Below are positions 48,096 to 56,523 of a stretch of 64,000 nt of DNA, in pieces. Each line of letters begins with the position of its first letter. Positions within the stretch are counted from its first letter, which is position 1. The DNA is from Actinomycetospora lemnae. GTDB taxonomy: Bacteria; Actinomycetota; Actinomycetes; Mycobacteriales; Pseudonocardiaceae. A program made the position numbers and the translations under genes. Where the stretch lies: contig NZ_JAQZAO010000006.1 of NCBI RefSeq assembly GCF_028737315.1, forward strand, positions 310,001-374,000, in the 5' to 3' direction. The notes beneath the pieces are model-generated. The model did no database searches. It was not told the origin of the DNA and worked only from the letters and a program-made list of their open reading frames with translations.

Positions 48096-48494
48096 ATGGG
48101 CGACTTCCAGCACAGCATCGACGTCCGCCGTCCGCCCGAGGAGGTCTTCGCGTACCTCTCCGACGCCGAGCACCTGCCGGAGTGGGTCAGCGGCCTGCAG
48201 CAGGCGAAGCGCGCCGGCGGCGAGGAGGTCGACGTCGTCGCCGTCGGCGGCGGCGAGCAGCACGAGGACCGGGCCTGGATGCACGCCGACGCCGACGCGC
48301 GCAGCGTGCGGTGGGGCGCCGACCGCGTCGCGGACTACCACGGCGAGCTGTTCGTGACCGGCATCGGCGACGAGGACTCCCGCGTCACCGTCACCCTCCA
48401 CACGCCCGGCACCGACGACCCGGCCGTCCAGCAGGACCTCGAGCAGACGCTCGCCGACCTCGAACGGAGGCTCGACGGGTCGACGGCCGGGTGA
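48096..48494 (+). CDS. SRPBCC family protein
   Basis: This 132-residue protein matches the START/Bet v 1-like SRPBCC fold: FQHSIDVRRPPEEVFAYLSDAEHLPEWVSGLQQAKR at the start (in parts), RVTVTLHTPG in the last strands and a long C-terminal helix (QQDLEQTLADLERRLDG). Family members bind lipids or aromatic ligands. The ATG has no clear ribosome binding site. Genes on both sides point the same way. Confidence 0.82.
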   Translation: MGDFQHSIDVRRPPEEVFAYLSDAEHLPEWVSGLQQAKRAGGEEVDVVAVGGGEQHEDRAWMHADADARSVRWGADRVADYHGELFVTGIGDEDSRVTVTLHTPGTDDPAVQQDLEQTLADLERRLDGSTAG

Positions 48495-48600
48495 GGCCCG
48501 CACCAGGACGGGTGATCGTTCGCGGGCGTCCGGGTCTCCTGAATCGTTCGACGTGGCGGCGATCACGTCGGCATGGCATCGTGGGCGGTTCCGGAGCCGA

Positions 48601-49479
48601 GTGAGCGGAGAGCTCGTGCGCATCCCGTTCGTCCGTCGCCGTACCACCACGATCACCACCCGCGGGGCCGGCGCGACGGCCCGGGCCTCCACCACGGCCC
48701 GCGTCGTGCCCGGTCCCGAGGTCATGGTCGGGATGGAGTACCTCGACACCCCGGCGCGCGAGGCGGCCCGCCCGCCCGCGCCGGAGGTGGCGGTGTGCGG
48801 CATCGACCCCCAGGTCCCCGGCACGCCCGCGGTCCCGCGGCTGCACGTCGTCGTCCCGGGCGACGCACCCCGCCCCGACACCGTCGAGGAGCTGCTCGAG
48901 CGGGCCGACGAGGGCGTGCGCGTGCGGCGGCTGACCGTCGACGTCCGCGGCCTGCGCGACGTGCTCGAGAGCCGCGGCGGCTGGAACCTGCTCGCCTCCC
49001 TCGTGCGCGAGCCCGCCGACCGCGTCACCAACGCCGTCTTCCGCGCGACCATGGCGCGCCCCACGCCCGAGGGCGCCGGGCCTGCCGGGTCGCTGCTCGA
49101 GGACGGCGACGTCGACGTGGAGGTGTGCATCGTCGGCGAGGGCGACACGGTGGCCGGCCGCTGCCGCCGCGAGCTGGGGCGGGGGCGGCTGTCGCTGACG
49201 ACGTTCCTCGCCGACTCCGAGCGCCTCACCCGCCGGCTCGCCGAGGCCCTGGCGCGTCCGCGCGACCGCGGCAGCCGGCGCTCCTTCGAGCACGCGCTGG
49301 CCGACGTGCTCGCCGACGCGCCGCTGTCCGACCTGCTCGGACGCCACCGCGCGGCGCCGTACTGCTCGGTGCCGGGCACGTGGGCGACGCCGCCGACGCC
49401 GGCCACCCCGGCGCCGCGGCGCGGCGACCTCGTCGAGCAGGTCGACTCGACGGTGCCGCTGGAGGAAGCGGCGCGCTGA
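48601..49479 (+). CDS. Conserved-looking protein of unknown function
   Basis: This protein of about 292 residues has an Arg/Thr-rich N terminus, then a soluble domain (PRLHVVVPGDAPRPDTVEELLERADEGV and LTVDVRGLRDVLESRGGWNLL, in parts) and a C-terminal helical part. No signal, membrane segment or catalytic motif stands out. GTG 48601 is used; GTG 48616 has a closer GGAGAG and is possible. It converges with the universal stress protein gene with a 7-bp gap. I do not recognise the family. Confidence 0.65.
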   Translation: MSGELVRIPFVRRRTTTITTRGAGATARASTTARVVPGPEVMVGMEYLDTPAREAARPPAPEVAVCGIDPQVPGTPAVPRLHVVVPGDAPRPDTVEELLERADEGVRVRRLTVDVRGLRDVLESRGGWNLLASLVREPADRVTNAVFRATMARPTPEGAGPAGSLLEDGDVDVEVCIVGEGDTVAGRCRRELGRGRLSLTTFLADSERLTRRLAEALARPRDRGSRRSFEHALADVLADAPLSDLLGRHRAAPYCSVPGTWATPPTPATPAPRRGDLVEQVDSTVPLEEAAR

Positions 49480-49486
49480 GGTCCGT

Positions 49487-49945
49487 CTACGTGGTGTGGA
49501 CGATCAGCACGTCGGTCGGGGAGCGGCGGGAGACCTCCGCGGGCACCGAGCCGAGCAGACGCCCGGCGAAGCTCGCGAGCCCCTTGTTGCCGACGACGAC
49601 GAGGTCGGCGTGGTGCAGCTCGACCTTGTCGCAGATGGCCTGCACCGGCTCGCCCTCGACGGCGACGGTGTTGACCTCCTCGGCGCCCTCGCGCCGCGCG
49701 ACGTCGCGGGCGTCGCGGAGCTTCTCCTCGGCGGGGTTCGCACCGATGATCTTGTACGCCTCGTCGCCGAGCGCGCGCTCCGCCTCCGCCTGGTCGCGCC
49801 CGCCCTGGCGGCTCGAGCGCTCGTAGGCGCAGATGATGAGGAGCTTGGCGCCCGCGTCCGCGGCGATCCGGGCGGCACGCCCGACGGCGAGCGTGGCCGA
49901 GGAGGACCCGTCCGTGCCCACGGCCACCAGCTTGTAGTCACCCAC
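49487..49945 (-). CDS. Universal stress protein
   Basis: This 152-residue USP-domain protein starts with YKLVAVGTDGSSSATLAVGRAA and ends with the ATP-binding loop VVGNKGLASFAGRLLGSVPAEVSRRSPTDVLIV (in parts), a variant of G-2x-G-9x-G-S/T. USPs sense ATP and stress in the cytoplasm. The GTG at 49945 is 6 bases after a TAGGGT -10 element, so the mRNA is probably leaderless. Confidence 0.92.
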   Translation of the reverse strand: MGDYKLVAVGTDGSSSATLAVGRAARIAADAGAKLLIICAYERSSRQGGRDQAEAERALGDEAYKIIGANPAEEKLRDARDVARREGAEEVNTVAVEGEPVQAICDKVELHHADLVVVGNKGLASFAGRLLGSVPAEVSRRSPTDVLIVHTT

Positions 49946-49951
49946 GGCGGC

Positions 49952-49957
49952 ACCCTA
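49952..49957 (-). promoter_or_regulatory. Leaderless-type -10 (TAGGGT) for the USP gene
   Basis: On the minus strand TAGGGT, 6 bases, then the GTG at 49945. No ribosome binding site is present. Confidence 0.5.
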
Positions 49958-50097
49958 GGGGGCGCCCGCGCGGGCGTTCCCGCAGGGTGGCGGCGCCCCG
50001 TCGGCCCACCCCGGGTCGCTTCGCCGGGAGAGATCGGACAGACTGTGCGCGAGCGCCCGGCCGACGACGTCGTGTCGGAGACGTTCCACAGCGCGAG

Positions 50098-50637
50098 ATG
50101 ACGACCGAACAGGCGGTGCAGCCGGCGATGACCCCTCTGGCGAGTGGCGGCTACTTCGTGCTCAGCCCGATCTGGCACGAGATCGTGATCGGGATGATCG
50201 CGTTCGGCGCGCTCTACCTCGTCCTGAGCCGGGTCCTGCTGCCGCGGCTGGAGAAGGTCTACGCCGAGCGCCACGACCGCATCGAGGGCGGCTTCGAGCG
50301 TGCCGAGCAGGCACGCGCCGAGGCGCGCCGCGTGCACGCCGAGTACCGCACCCGCATCGGCGAGGCCCGCGACGAGGCCGCCCGCATCCGCGACACCGCC
50401 CGCGAGGAGGGCCAGCGCCGCAGCGACGAGGTCCTCGCCGCCGCGCGCGAGGAGGCGTCGTCGTTCGTCGCCCAGGGCCGCGAGGAGCTCGCCTCCCAGC
50501 GCTCGTCGGTCTCCTCGGACCTGGAGCCCGACGTGGCCCGCCTCGCCCGCCGCCTCGCCGGCCGGCTGCTGGGCCGCGAGATCAGCGACGACGAGTACCG
50601 CCAGGTCGTCGACGACTACCAGGCCGAGCGGGTCTGA
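50098..50637 (+). CDS. Orphan ATP synthase b-subunit-like protein
   Basis: This 179-residue protein has an N-terminal membrane helix (HEIVIGMIAFGALYLVLSRVLLPRLEKVY, in parts) followed by a long charged helix with EAARIRDTAREEG and a short C-terminal LARRLAGRLLGREI, the plan of the F-type ATP synthase b subunit (AtpF). No other atp gene is nearby. It may be a second b subunit or a related coiled-coil protein. The ATG at 50098 lacks a ribosome binding site; an in-frame ATG at 50128 begins at MTPLAS. Confidence 0.8.
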   Translation: MTTEQAVQPAMTPLASGGYFVLSPIWHEIVIGMIAFGALYLVLSRVLLPRLEKVYAERHDRIEGGFERAEQARAEARRVHAEYRTRIGEARDEAARIRDTAREEGQRRSDEVLAAAREEASSFVAQGREELASQRSSVSSDLEPDVARLARRLAGRLLGREISDDEYRQVVDDYQAERV

Positions 50638-50807
50638 GCCCCGCGCCGCAGCGCCGTGCGCTGCGGAGACCGGACGGATCGGACACGTCGATCACGGTCC
50701 GGTCACGATCACGGTGTGTCGTGCCGTTCCGGCGTCGTGTCGGTAACGAGCCCACCGGAACGCCCCGATGAGTGCCCGAGGACACACCGGGCGGACGGGG
50801 CGGGCAC

Positions 50808-51233
50808 ATGGGCGAGCGTGGGTGCGGAGGCGGGGCCGACGGCTCCGGTGGTGCGGTCCCCGGCAGGGCGCGTCGGCTGACGACCGTCGTCGCGCGCGGC
50901 GCCGCTGTCGGTCTGCTCGTGGCCGGTGGGCTGCTGCTCGGGGCAGAGCTGCCCGACCCCGGGCCCGCGCTGGCCGCCGACCCCGTGCCCGCGCCGGCGC
51001 CGGTCCCGTACGGCGGGGCGCTCGACGCCCCGGACCCCGGCGGGTCGTTCGCCGACGAGCAGGTGCTCGAGGTCGCGATGCTCGGCCTCGGCGCGGTGAA
51101 CGGTCTGGCGTTCGCCGGCGTCGTCATCGTCAGCCGCCTCCGTGGCAGCTCGGCGTCGGCGACCCGACGCGCCCTCATGGCGCGGACCGGTCGCGGCGTC
51201 CCGTCCGGCCCGCGGCCCCGGGACCTGCACTGA
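50808..51233 (+). CDS. Small membrane or secreted protein of unknown function
   Basis: This protein of 141 residues has two hydrophobic stretches: GAAVGLLVAGGLLLGAEL near residues 29-46 (possible signal) and EVAMLGLGAVNGLAFAGVVIV near 94-114, with a Pro/Ala/Asp-rich spacer between them and a basic tail. ATG 50808 is assumed; in-frame GTG 50772 is possible. No motif is recognised. Confidence 0.55.
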   Translation: MGERGCGGGADGSGGAVPGRARRLTTVVARGAAVGLLVAGGLLLGAELPDPGPALAADPVPAPAPVPYGGALDAPDPGGSFADEQVLEVAMLGLGAVNGLAFAGVVIVSRLRGSSASATRRALMARTGRGVPSGPRPRDLH

Positions 51234-51514
51234 CACCCCCGCCGACGTGCCCGCCGGACCCTTCCCCGGCGAGTTCGACACCGTCCGTGCCGTACGACGT
51301 ACGCCCACACAGCCCAACCGGCAGCGCCCAACGGCCGCGCCTCGTGCTGGTGAGCGGTCCAACGGGTGAAGGAGATCCCCCGAACGGGCTGTTCCGTGAG
51401 CCGTCCGCAACGCGTCAGGCTGGCAGGGACGATCCACCGGGTGACCCTGTGTCGCCGCTTCGTCGCCCTGGGGGCACCCGGCGGCGACACGACCTCGCCC
51501 ATGAAGGAGCGCCG

Positions 51515-52384
51515 TTGTCGACCGACGCCGCGACCCCGGAGACACTCGTGACTGCCGAACCCGACGGTGGGGTGCACGACGGGACGCAGGACGGGGTGGA
51601 GGACGCCGGGCCCGCTCCCGACGCGAGCGCCGCCGCCGCCGCCACCGACGCCGACACCGACGCCGACACCGCCGCCGGCACCGCCGCCGGCGACGCCCCC
51701 GCGGGCGAGGCCCGGGACGGCGCCGAGACCCGCCCGGACGCACCCGAACCCGTCGTGCCCGCCCCGCGCGCGGCCACCGGGGCGGTCCCGGCCGCGGACC
51801 GGACCGCGGCGCAGGCCCCGGACGACGTTCCCGACCACGCCGCTGATCGGACCGGCACGGCTCCTGGGGAGGCTGCCGACCCGACCCCGGACCGGGCCGC
51901 CGACGAGCCCGCCGGTGGACGTCTCACCGCCCGGCTGCGCGAGGCACGTGCGCGCCTGGAGCCGGAGCAGGCGGTGATCCCCGCGCCGCGCAGCCCCGAG
52001 GGCGTGGTCCCGCCCCCGACCTTCGGCAGGGCCGGCGCCGCGCCGGCCGACCTGGTCGCCGCGGTCGACCAGCTCGTCGCGGAGCTCGCGCAGCTGGAGG
52101 GCGGGACCGAGGACGACCCCGACCGGCGGGCGCTCCTGCGGGCGCTCGACCTGTCGGCGTCCGGCGTGCCCGAGGCGGGGTGGTCGACCGGCCTCGCCGC
52201 CGAGGACCTCGCCGGCGCCGCGGACATGGCGGGCACGCTCCACGACGCGGCCGAGGCGCTGCTCGGTCGCCTCGACGCCGAGGAGCGCGCCGCGTCGGCG
52301 GTGGAGGTCGACGCGGTCGTCACCGCCCTGCGCGTCGCGCGCGTGGTGCTGGACCTGGAGGCGTTCGCCCGCCACGGGCGCTGA
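51515..52384 (+). CDS. Acidic disordered protein with a helical C terminus
   Basis: This 289-residue protein starts at TTG 51515, which has AAGGAG upstream. The first 120 or so residues are Ala, Asp, Pro and Thr rich, with short DADT repeats. The C-terminal 150 residues are helical (PADLVAAVDQLVAELAQLEGG and ASAVEVDAVVTALRVARVVLDLEAFAR). No membrane or catalytic signature. It shares the low-complexity style of the phosphatase gene downstream. Function unknown. Confidence 0.6.
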   Translation: MSTDAATPETLVTAEPDGGVHDGTQDGVEDAGPAPDASAAAAATDADTDADTAAGTAAGDAPAGEARDGAETRPDAPEPVVPAPRAATGAVPAADRTAAQAPDDVPDHAADRTGTAPGEAADPTPDRAADEPAGGRLTARLREARARLEPEQAVIPAPRSPEGVVPPPTFGRAGAAPADLVAAVDQLVAELAQLEGGTEDDPDRRALLRALDLSASGVPEAGWSTGLAAEDLAGAADMAGTLHDAAEALLGRLDAEERAASAVEVDAVVTALRVARVVLDLEAFARHGR

Positions 52385-52426
52385 TCGACCCGCTGATCGA
52401 CCCACTGATCGACCTGCTGATCGACC
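52379..52426. repeat. 12-bp tandem repeat at a stop codon
   Basis: Four copies of NNCTGATCGACC (12 bp) begin at the stop codon of the gene at 51515. Each holds GATC. In another frame they read LIDP repeats, but no ORF uses them. Confidence 0.7.
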
Positions 52427-52534
52427 CTCCGCACGGCCGTGCCGGCGCTCCTCCGGGGGGTCCGCGGCACGAACGGGCAGGTCACCTGAGGCGACGGCTC
52501 GCGGGAACCGCGCTGGACTGCGACGATCGGCGGT

Positions 52535-53956
52535 ATGGACGGTCGGGGAGACGGGGCGCCGCGGCGTTTCCGGCTCCTGTTCGTCTGTACCGGCAACATC
52601 TGCCGATCGCCGTTCGCCCGGTTCCACGCCCGTGCGCTGCTCGAGATGCGGCTCGGTCCGCGCTGGGCGTCGTGGTTCGACGTCGCGAGCGGCGGGACGG
52701 GCGCGGTCGTCGGCGCGGAGATGCACCCGCTGTCGCGCGCCCAGCTCGGCCCGCTCGCGACGCACCCCGACGTCGCCGCCTTCCGGGCCCGCCAGCTGCC
52801 CGCGCGTGACGTCGAGCTCGCCGACCTCGTGCTCACCGTCAGTCGCTCGCACCGCTCGGCGGTGCTCGAGCTCGAGCCGCGCGCGCTGCGCAGCACGTTC
52901 ACGATGCGGGAGTTCGCGCGCCTGCTCGGGAGCCTCGACCCCGCCGACCACGCCGCCCTGCCCGCCGACCCGCGCGAGCGCGCGCACGCCCTCGTCGCCG
53001 CGGCGCTCGCGCAGCGGGGCCAGGGCGCACCGGTCGACGCCGAGGACGACGCCATCCCGGACCCGGTGCAGGGCGAGGCCCCCGAGCACGCCGAGGCCGC
53101 GCGGCTCATGCACGCGGCGATCCGGCCGCTGGTCGACGCCATCGGCGCGGGCGTGCCCTGGCCGATGCGCCCGCCGCGCCGCCCGGCGCCGACCGGTCGC
53201 TACACGATGCCGCACGCGATGCCGCCGGGGATGCCGGGCGGGCCGCCACCGGGTCCGGTGGGGCCGCCGCCCGGGATGCCGGTGGGGATGCCGGTGGGGA
53301 TGCCGCCGCGGGGTGGGCCGCCCGGTCCGCCACCCGGTGCGCGTCCCGCAGTGCCCAATCAGCCGGGTCGACCCGGGGTGCCGTTGCCGGGAGGTCCGCC
53401 GCCGGGAGGTCCGCCGCCGGGGGGTCCCCACCAGCCGGGTCCGCCCGGTGCGCCGGTGCCCGCCGGCCCGCCGCCCGCTCAGCACCCCCGCGCGACCCAG
53501 GGCTGGCCCCTCGGCCCGCCCGCGACGGGCGGAGGAGCGCCGCCCGGTACCCCGGTCCCGCCCCCCGGCGCGATGACCGGGGACGCGGCGGTGCCCGGGC
53601 AGTACACGCCGTCCCGACCGCCGCCCACCGACGACGCGGTGTCGCCGACCCCGGACGGGCACGCCCACGCCCGCCACGGAGACGGCCACGGAGACGGCCA
53701 CGGAGACGGCCACGGAGACGGCCACGGCGACACCCCGGCCCGCCCCGGCCCCGAGGACGGCGAGCGGCGACCGGCCACGTCGCGCTCCCGTCACGCCTGG
53801 CGGGACGACGAGGACGACGGGGACGCTGCGGACGTGTCGGCCGACGCGTCCGCCGACACGTCGGCCGACACGTCGGCCGATGCCGCCGCCGACAGGGCTC
53901 CCGACGGACGGCCGTCCGGTGACCGGTGGGCGTCGCTACCTCGGGCGGGCCGCTGA
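52535..53956 (+). CDS. Low-molecular-weight tyrosine phosphatase with a long disordered tail
   Basis: This 473-residue protein has an LMW-PTPase-type domain (about residues 10-205). FVCTGNICRSP gives the catalytic CX5R loop (Cys18, Arg24), followed by FDVASGGTGAVVGAEMHPLSR and a candidate acid-loop Asp in IPDPV. The 260-residue tail is Pro/Gly/Met-rich (GPPPG-like repeats), then a His/Gly/Asp run made of about five HGDG units (12-bp tandem repeats near 53681-53730) and SADTSAD repeats. Tail and fold could recruit metals or partners. It may reverse bacterial tyrosine or wall-kinase phosphorylation; the kinase partners are not known. The ATG has no ribosome binding site. Confidence 0.85.
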   Translation: MDGRGDGAPRRFRLLFVCTGNICRSPFARFHARALLEMRLGPRWASWFDVASGGTGAVVGAEMHPLSRAQLGPLATHPDVAAFRARQLPARDVELADLVLTVSRSHRSAVLELEPRALRSTFTMREFARLLGSLDPADHAALPADPRERAHALVAAALAQRGQGAPVDAEDDAIPDPVQGEAPEHAEAARLMHAAIRPLVDAIGAGVPWPMRPPRRPAPTGRYTMPHAMPPGMPGGPPPGPVGPPPGMPVGMPVGMPPRGGPPGPPPGARPAVPNQPGRPGVPLPGGPPPGGPPPGGPHQPGPPGAPVPAGPPPAQHPRATQGWPLGPPATGGGAPPGTPVPPPGAMTGDAAVPGQYTPSRPPPTDDAVSPTPDGHAHARHGDGHGDGHGDGHGDGHGDTPARPGPEDGERRPATSRSRHAWRDDEDDGDAADVSADASADTSADTSADAAADRAPDGRPSGDRWASLPRAGR

Positions 53957-53988
53957 CCGGCCGGTCGGGGAAGCGGCCCCGGAACGAC

Positions 53989-54528
53989 TCAGGTCGGCCA
54001 GGCGCCCTGGGCGCGCAGGGGGTGGCGCGCGAACGCGAAGCGCCGCGGGCGCACCCGCGGAGCGGCCGGCGGCTCGGGCGCGAGCAGGGGGGTCCAGACC
54101 GCCCACGCGTCGCTCTCGCCGGCGGTGTCCGGGACGCCGTCGACGGCCCGGTCGACGAGCTCGCGGCACGGCGCGACGCCGCCGGCCGGCCGGACGACGC
54201 ACACGCGCAGCCGCTCGCCCGCGGCGGTGACGTGCAGACCCGTGCGGGCCGAGCGGCCGACCTCGAGGTCCAGCTCGTCCGGTGTCCCGTGGAAGCGCAC
54301 GCCCCGCGTGGACTCGAAGCTCAGCCGCCCGTCGCGCAGGCGCAGGACGCCGGGGACGTGGGTGACCTCGCGGACGATCCAGGCGATGCCGGCGACGTCC
54401 GCGAATCCGGCGGGGTCCGAGGGGCCGGGTGCCGGGACCGGGGACGAGGTGCGCGCGGACCGGGGGGTGGGCACGGCGACGATCGCGGCCGAGGGGCCCG
54501 TCGTCGTGGGCCGGGGCGGGACGGTCAT
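53989..54528 (-). CDS. Protein with a possible PH-like domain
   Basis: This 179-residue protein has a Pro/Thr-rich start and a domain with VPGVLRLRDGRLSFESTRGVRFHGTPDELDLEV (in parts), a strand pattern like bacterial PH or GRAM domains. GGAGG precedes the ATG. The C terminus is basic (RVRPRRFAFARH). No signal peptide. Function unknown. Confidence 0.6.
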   Translation of the reverse strand: MTVPPRPTTTGPSAAIVAVPTPRSARTSSPVPAPGPSDPAGFADVAGIAWIVREVTHVPGVLRLRDGRLSFESTRGVRFHGTPDELDLEVGRSARTGLHVTAAGERLRVCVVRPAGGVAPCRELVDRAVDGVPDTAGESDAWAVWTPLLAPEPPAAPRVRPRRFAFARHPLRAQGAWPT

Positions 54529-54885
54529 CGTGACCTCCTCCCGGGATGTTGCGGTGTCGTGACCTGACCTACACCCAACGCGCGAGGCCCCCGGGGTGTC
54601 ATGCTCCGGTCGGGCGAGGCGCGCCGGGCAAAGGGGTGGTCCACGCCGGGAGCGGAGCGTGAGGGACGGATTGGGGCCGCGAGGGTGAGCCGGTGCCCCG
54701 GACGGCCCGTCCGCTGCTGCCCTGTGTGATCGGTCGGTGGCATGCTGCCGCGCCGTGGGCGTAGCGCGCTGCCCCCGGACCGGTGGCACGGGCTCGGTGG
54801 CGGCCGCTGTGGCGGGGCGGGCACTACGGTCAGCAGCCACTCGGGGAGCGGATCGCCCTCGTCGACGACTTCGGGAGAACAGAGC
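54529..54885. other. Intergenic region upstream of the RDD gene
   Basis: This 357-bp gap between divergent genes has no convincing gene. TACGGT at about 54831 could be the -10 element of the RDD gene, giving a short leader. TAGGTC on the minus strand near 54569 could be that of the gene at 53989. Confidence 0.5.
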
Positions 54886-55689
54886 GTGAGCAACCCCGGC
54901 GAACACCAGCAGCAGTCGGGTTTCGGGGCCTCCCCCGGAGGGCAGTACGGCCCGTCCGGCGGTGACCCCGCGGCCGGCGGCCCCGGCCCGTGGGGCGGAC
55001 AGCAGCCGGCCCCGTACGGGCAGCCGCCGGGCCAGCAGGGGTACGGCCAGCCGGGGTACGGCGCCCCCGGGCAGTCGTTCGCCCAGCCCGACGCCGGCTA
55101 CGGACAGCAGCCCGGCTACGGACAGCAGCCCGGCTACGGCCAGCAGCCCGGCTACGGCCAGCAGCCCGGCTACGGCCAGCCGGGGTACGGCCAGCCGGGG
55201 TACGGCCAGCAGCCCGGCTACGGCCCGCCCGTCTACGGGGCGCCCGGCGGCGACCCCACGGAGGTCGTCGGGTCCCGGGTCGGGCAGTACATCCTCGACG
55301 GGCTGCTGACCGCGGTCCCGACCTTCGTCGTGCTGTTCGTCGTCATCGGCATCGCCGGCGCCTCGAGCGACCCGTCGACGGCGTTCACGCTCATCGGGAT
55401 CGGCTACGTCCTCGCCCTGCTGCTCGGGCTCGGGGCGGGGTTCGCCGTCTTCGCCTACTGGCCCTCCACGCACCAGGGGCAGACGCCGGCGATGAGCTGG
55501 CTGAACATCCGGATCGTCCGCGAGGAGGACGGCGGCGTCCCGACCCTCGGACAGTGCGCGGTGCGCTGGCTGCTCCTCGTCGTCGACGGGCTGTTCGCCG
55601 GCATCGTCGGGCTGATCGTCATGTCGACCTCCGCGCGCCACCAGCGCGTGGGCGACATGGCCGCGAAGACGCTGGTCGTCCGCGCCTGA
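54886..55689 (+). CDS. RDD family membrane protein with YGQQPG repeats
   Basis: This 267-residue protein starts at GTG 54886 (GGGAG upstream). Residues of about 1-120 are Gln/Gly/Pro/Tyr-rich, with 18-bp tandem repeats encoding YGQQPG, a composition like adhesive or phase-separating sequences. The C-terminal half is an RDD membrane domain: [19 protein letters not shown] begins with the conserved Arg/Asp, then membrane helices and [22 protein letters not shown] proteins are often linked to transport or envelope processes. The N-terminal style matches the DUF4190 protein at 19895. Confidence 0.83.
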   Translation: MSNPGEHQQQSGFGASPGGQYGPSGGDPAAGGPGPWGGQQPAPYGQPPGQQGYGQPGYGAPGQSFAQPDAGYGQQPGYGQQPGYGQQPGYGQQPGYGQPGYGQPGYGQQPGYGPPVYGAPGGDPTEVVGSRVGQYILDGLLTAVPTFVVLFVVIGIAGASSDPSTAFTLIGIGYVLALLLGLGAGFAVFAYWPSTHQGQTPAMSWLNIRIVREEDGGVPTLGQCAVRWLLLVVDGLFAGIVGLIVMSTSARHQRVGDMAAKTLVVRA

Positions 55690-55981
55690 CGGAGCGCGAG
55701 GCCCGCGCTCGACCCGGCTTCGTTCCGCGGACAGCAGGCGCGGTCGGTGGCTCGCCGCTGCGTGCCGGCTCACACCGTGGTGGGGCGCGACTGCTCTGCC
55801 CGGGCGAACCTGCACGGATCTGGCCTCCGGGCGAAACACCACCCGACCGTCGAGCGACTTCCGGGCCGTATCCGGGCGCAACGGCGCGCCCACCGGGACG
55901 AGCACACCGCCGGCGATCGCGGCGCGTGGTGAAGGGTACGAACGTGAGTACGACAGCACTCCTGTCGACGGGGCGACGACG

Positions 55982-56512
55982 ATGAGCGCCCCGCCCCGCG
56001 GCGGCTACGCCGCCTGGGTCAGCTGGCTGGAGGCCTTCCGGCGGGGCGAGGACCCGTCGACCGAGGGACTCGGTCCCGTCCGCGGCGGCTTCGGTTCCTA
56101 CGTGGAGGCGCGGCTGCTCGAGCGGCTGTCCGCCGCGTTCGCCGAGCGCGTGCGCCAGTGGCAGACGGCGCTGGGCGACCGGATCGTCGCGCAGCCGCCG
56201 GACGGCCCCGTCGCCGCGGCGGCGATCCTGCAGGACGCGGTCGGGCGCCTGGAGCCCCTGACGCGGCTGGCCGACTCGCCGCTCGTGCCGCGCCCGCTCG
56301 GGGTGTCCATGCACGACATGCTGCACTCCGTGCGTGACGGCGCCCGGGCCGCGCTCGACGAGGCGTGGCGCCGCGGTCTCGAGGACGGCCACGCCCCCGG
56401 CATGCCGGCCCAGCGCGGCGTCGACCCCGCCCGGCTCGCCGCCGCCCGAACGCTCCCCGGGACCGCGACCCGCGCCGTGCCGGCCCCTCGGCCGGGTCTG
56501 CGCCGCAACTGA
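55982..56512 (+). CDS. Helical protein of unknown function
   Basis: This 176-residue protein is mostly helical (GGYAAWVSWLEAFRRGED, LLERLSAAFAERVRQWQTAL, AAILQDAVGRLEPLTRLAD), with no signal peptide or membrane segment. The ATG follows a weak G-rich stretch. It lies 292 bp after the RDD gene and converges with the EEP gene. I do not recognise the family. Confidence 0.62.
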   Translation: MSAPPRGGYAAWVSWLEAFRRGEDPSTEGLGPVRGGFGSYVEARLLERLSAAFAERVRQWQTALGDRIVAQPPDGPVAAAAILQDAVGRLEPLTRLADSPLVPRPLGVSMHDMLHSVRDGARAALDEAWRRGLEDGHAPGMPAQRGVDPARLAAARTLPGTATRAVPAPRPGLRRN

Positions 56513-56523
56513 GGCGCGCTCAG
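56509..56523. terminator. Hairpin containing both convergent stop codons
   Basis: CTGAG-GCGCG-CTCAG (56509-56523) includes the stop codons of the two converging genes in its arms. It is short, so its terminator strength is uncertain. Confidence 0.4.

Noticed and set aside
51366..51551. 61-codon ORF in the gap before the gene at 51515
   Set aside because: It overlaps the better-supported TTG-started gene, and its start lacks a spaced ribosome binding site.
54525..54893. Minus-strand ORF of 122 codons upstream of the RDD gene
   Set aside because: Composition is irregular, codon third positions do not match neighbouring genes, and no ribosome binding site precedes it.
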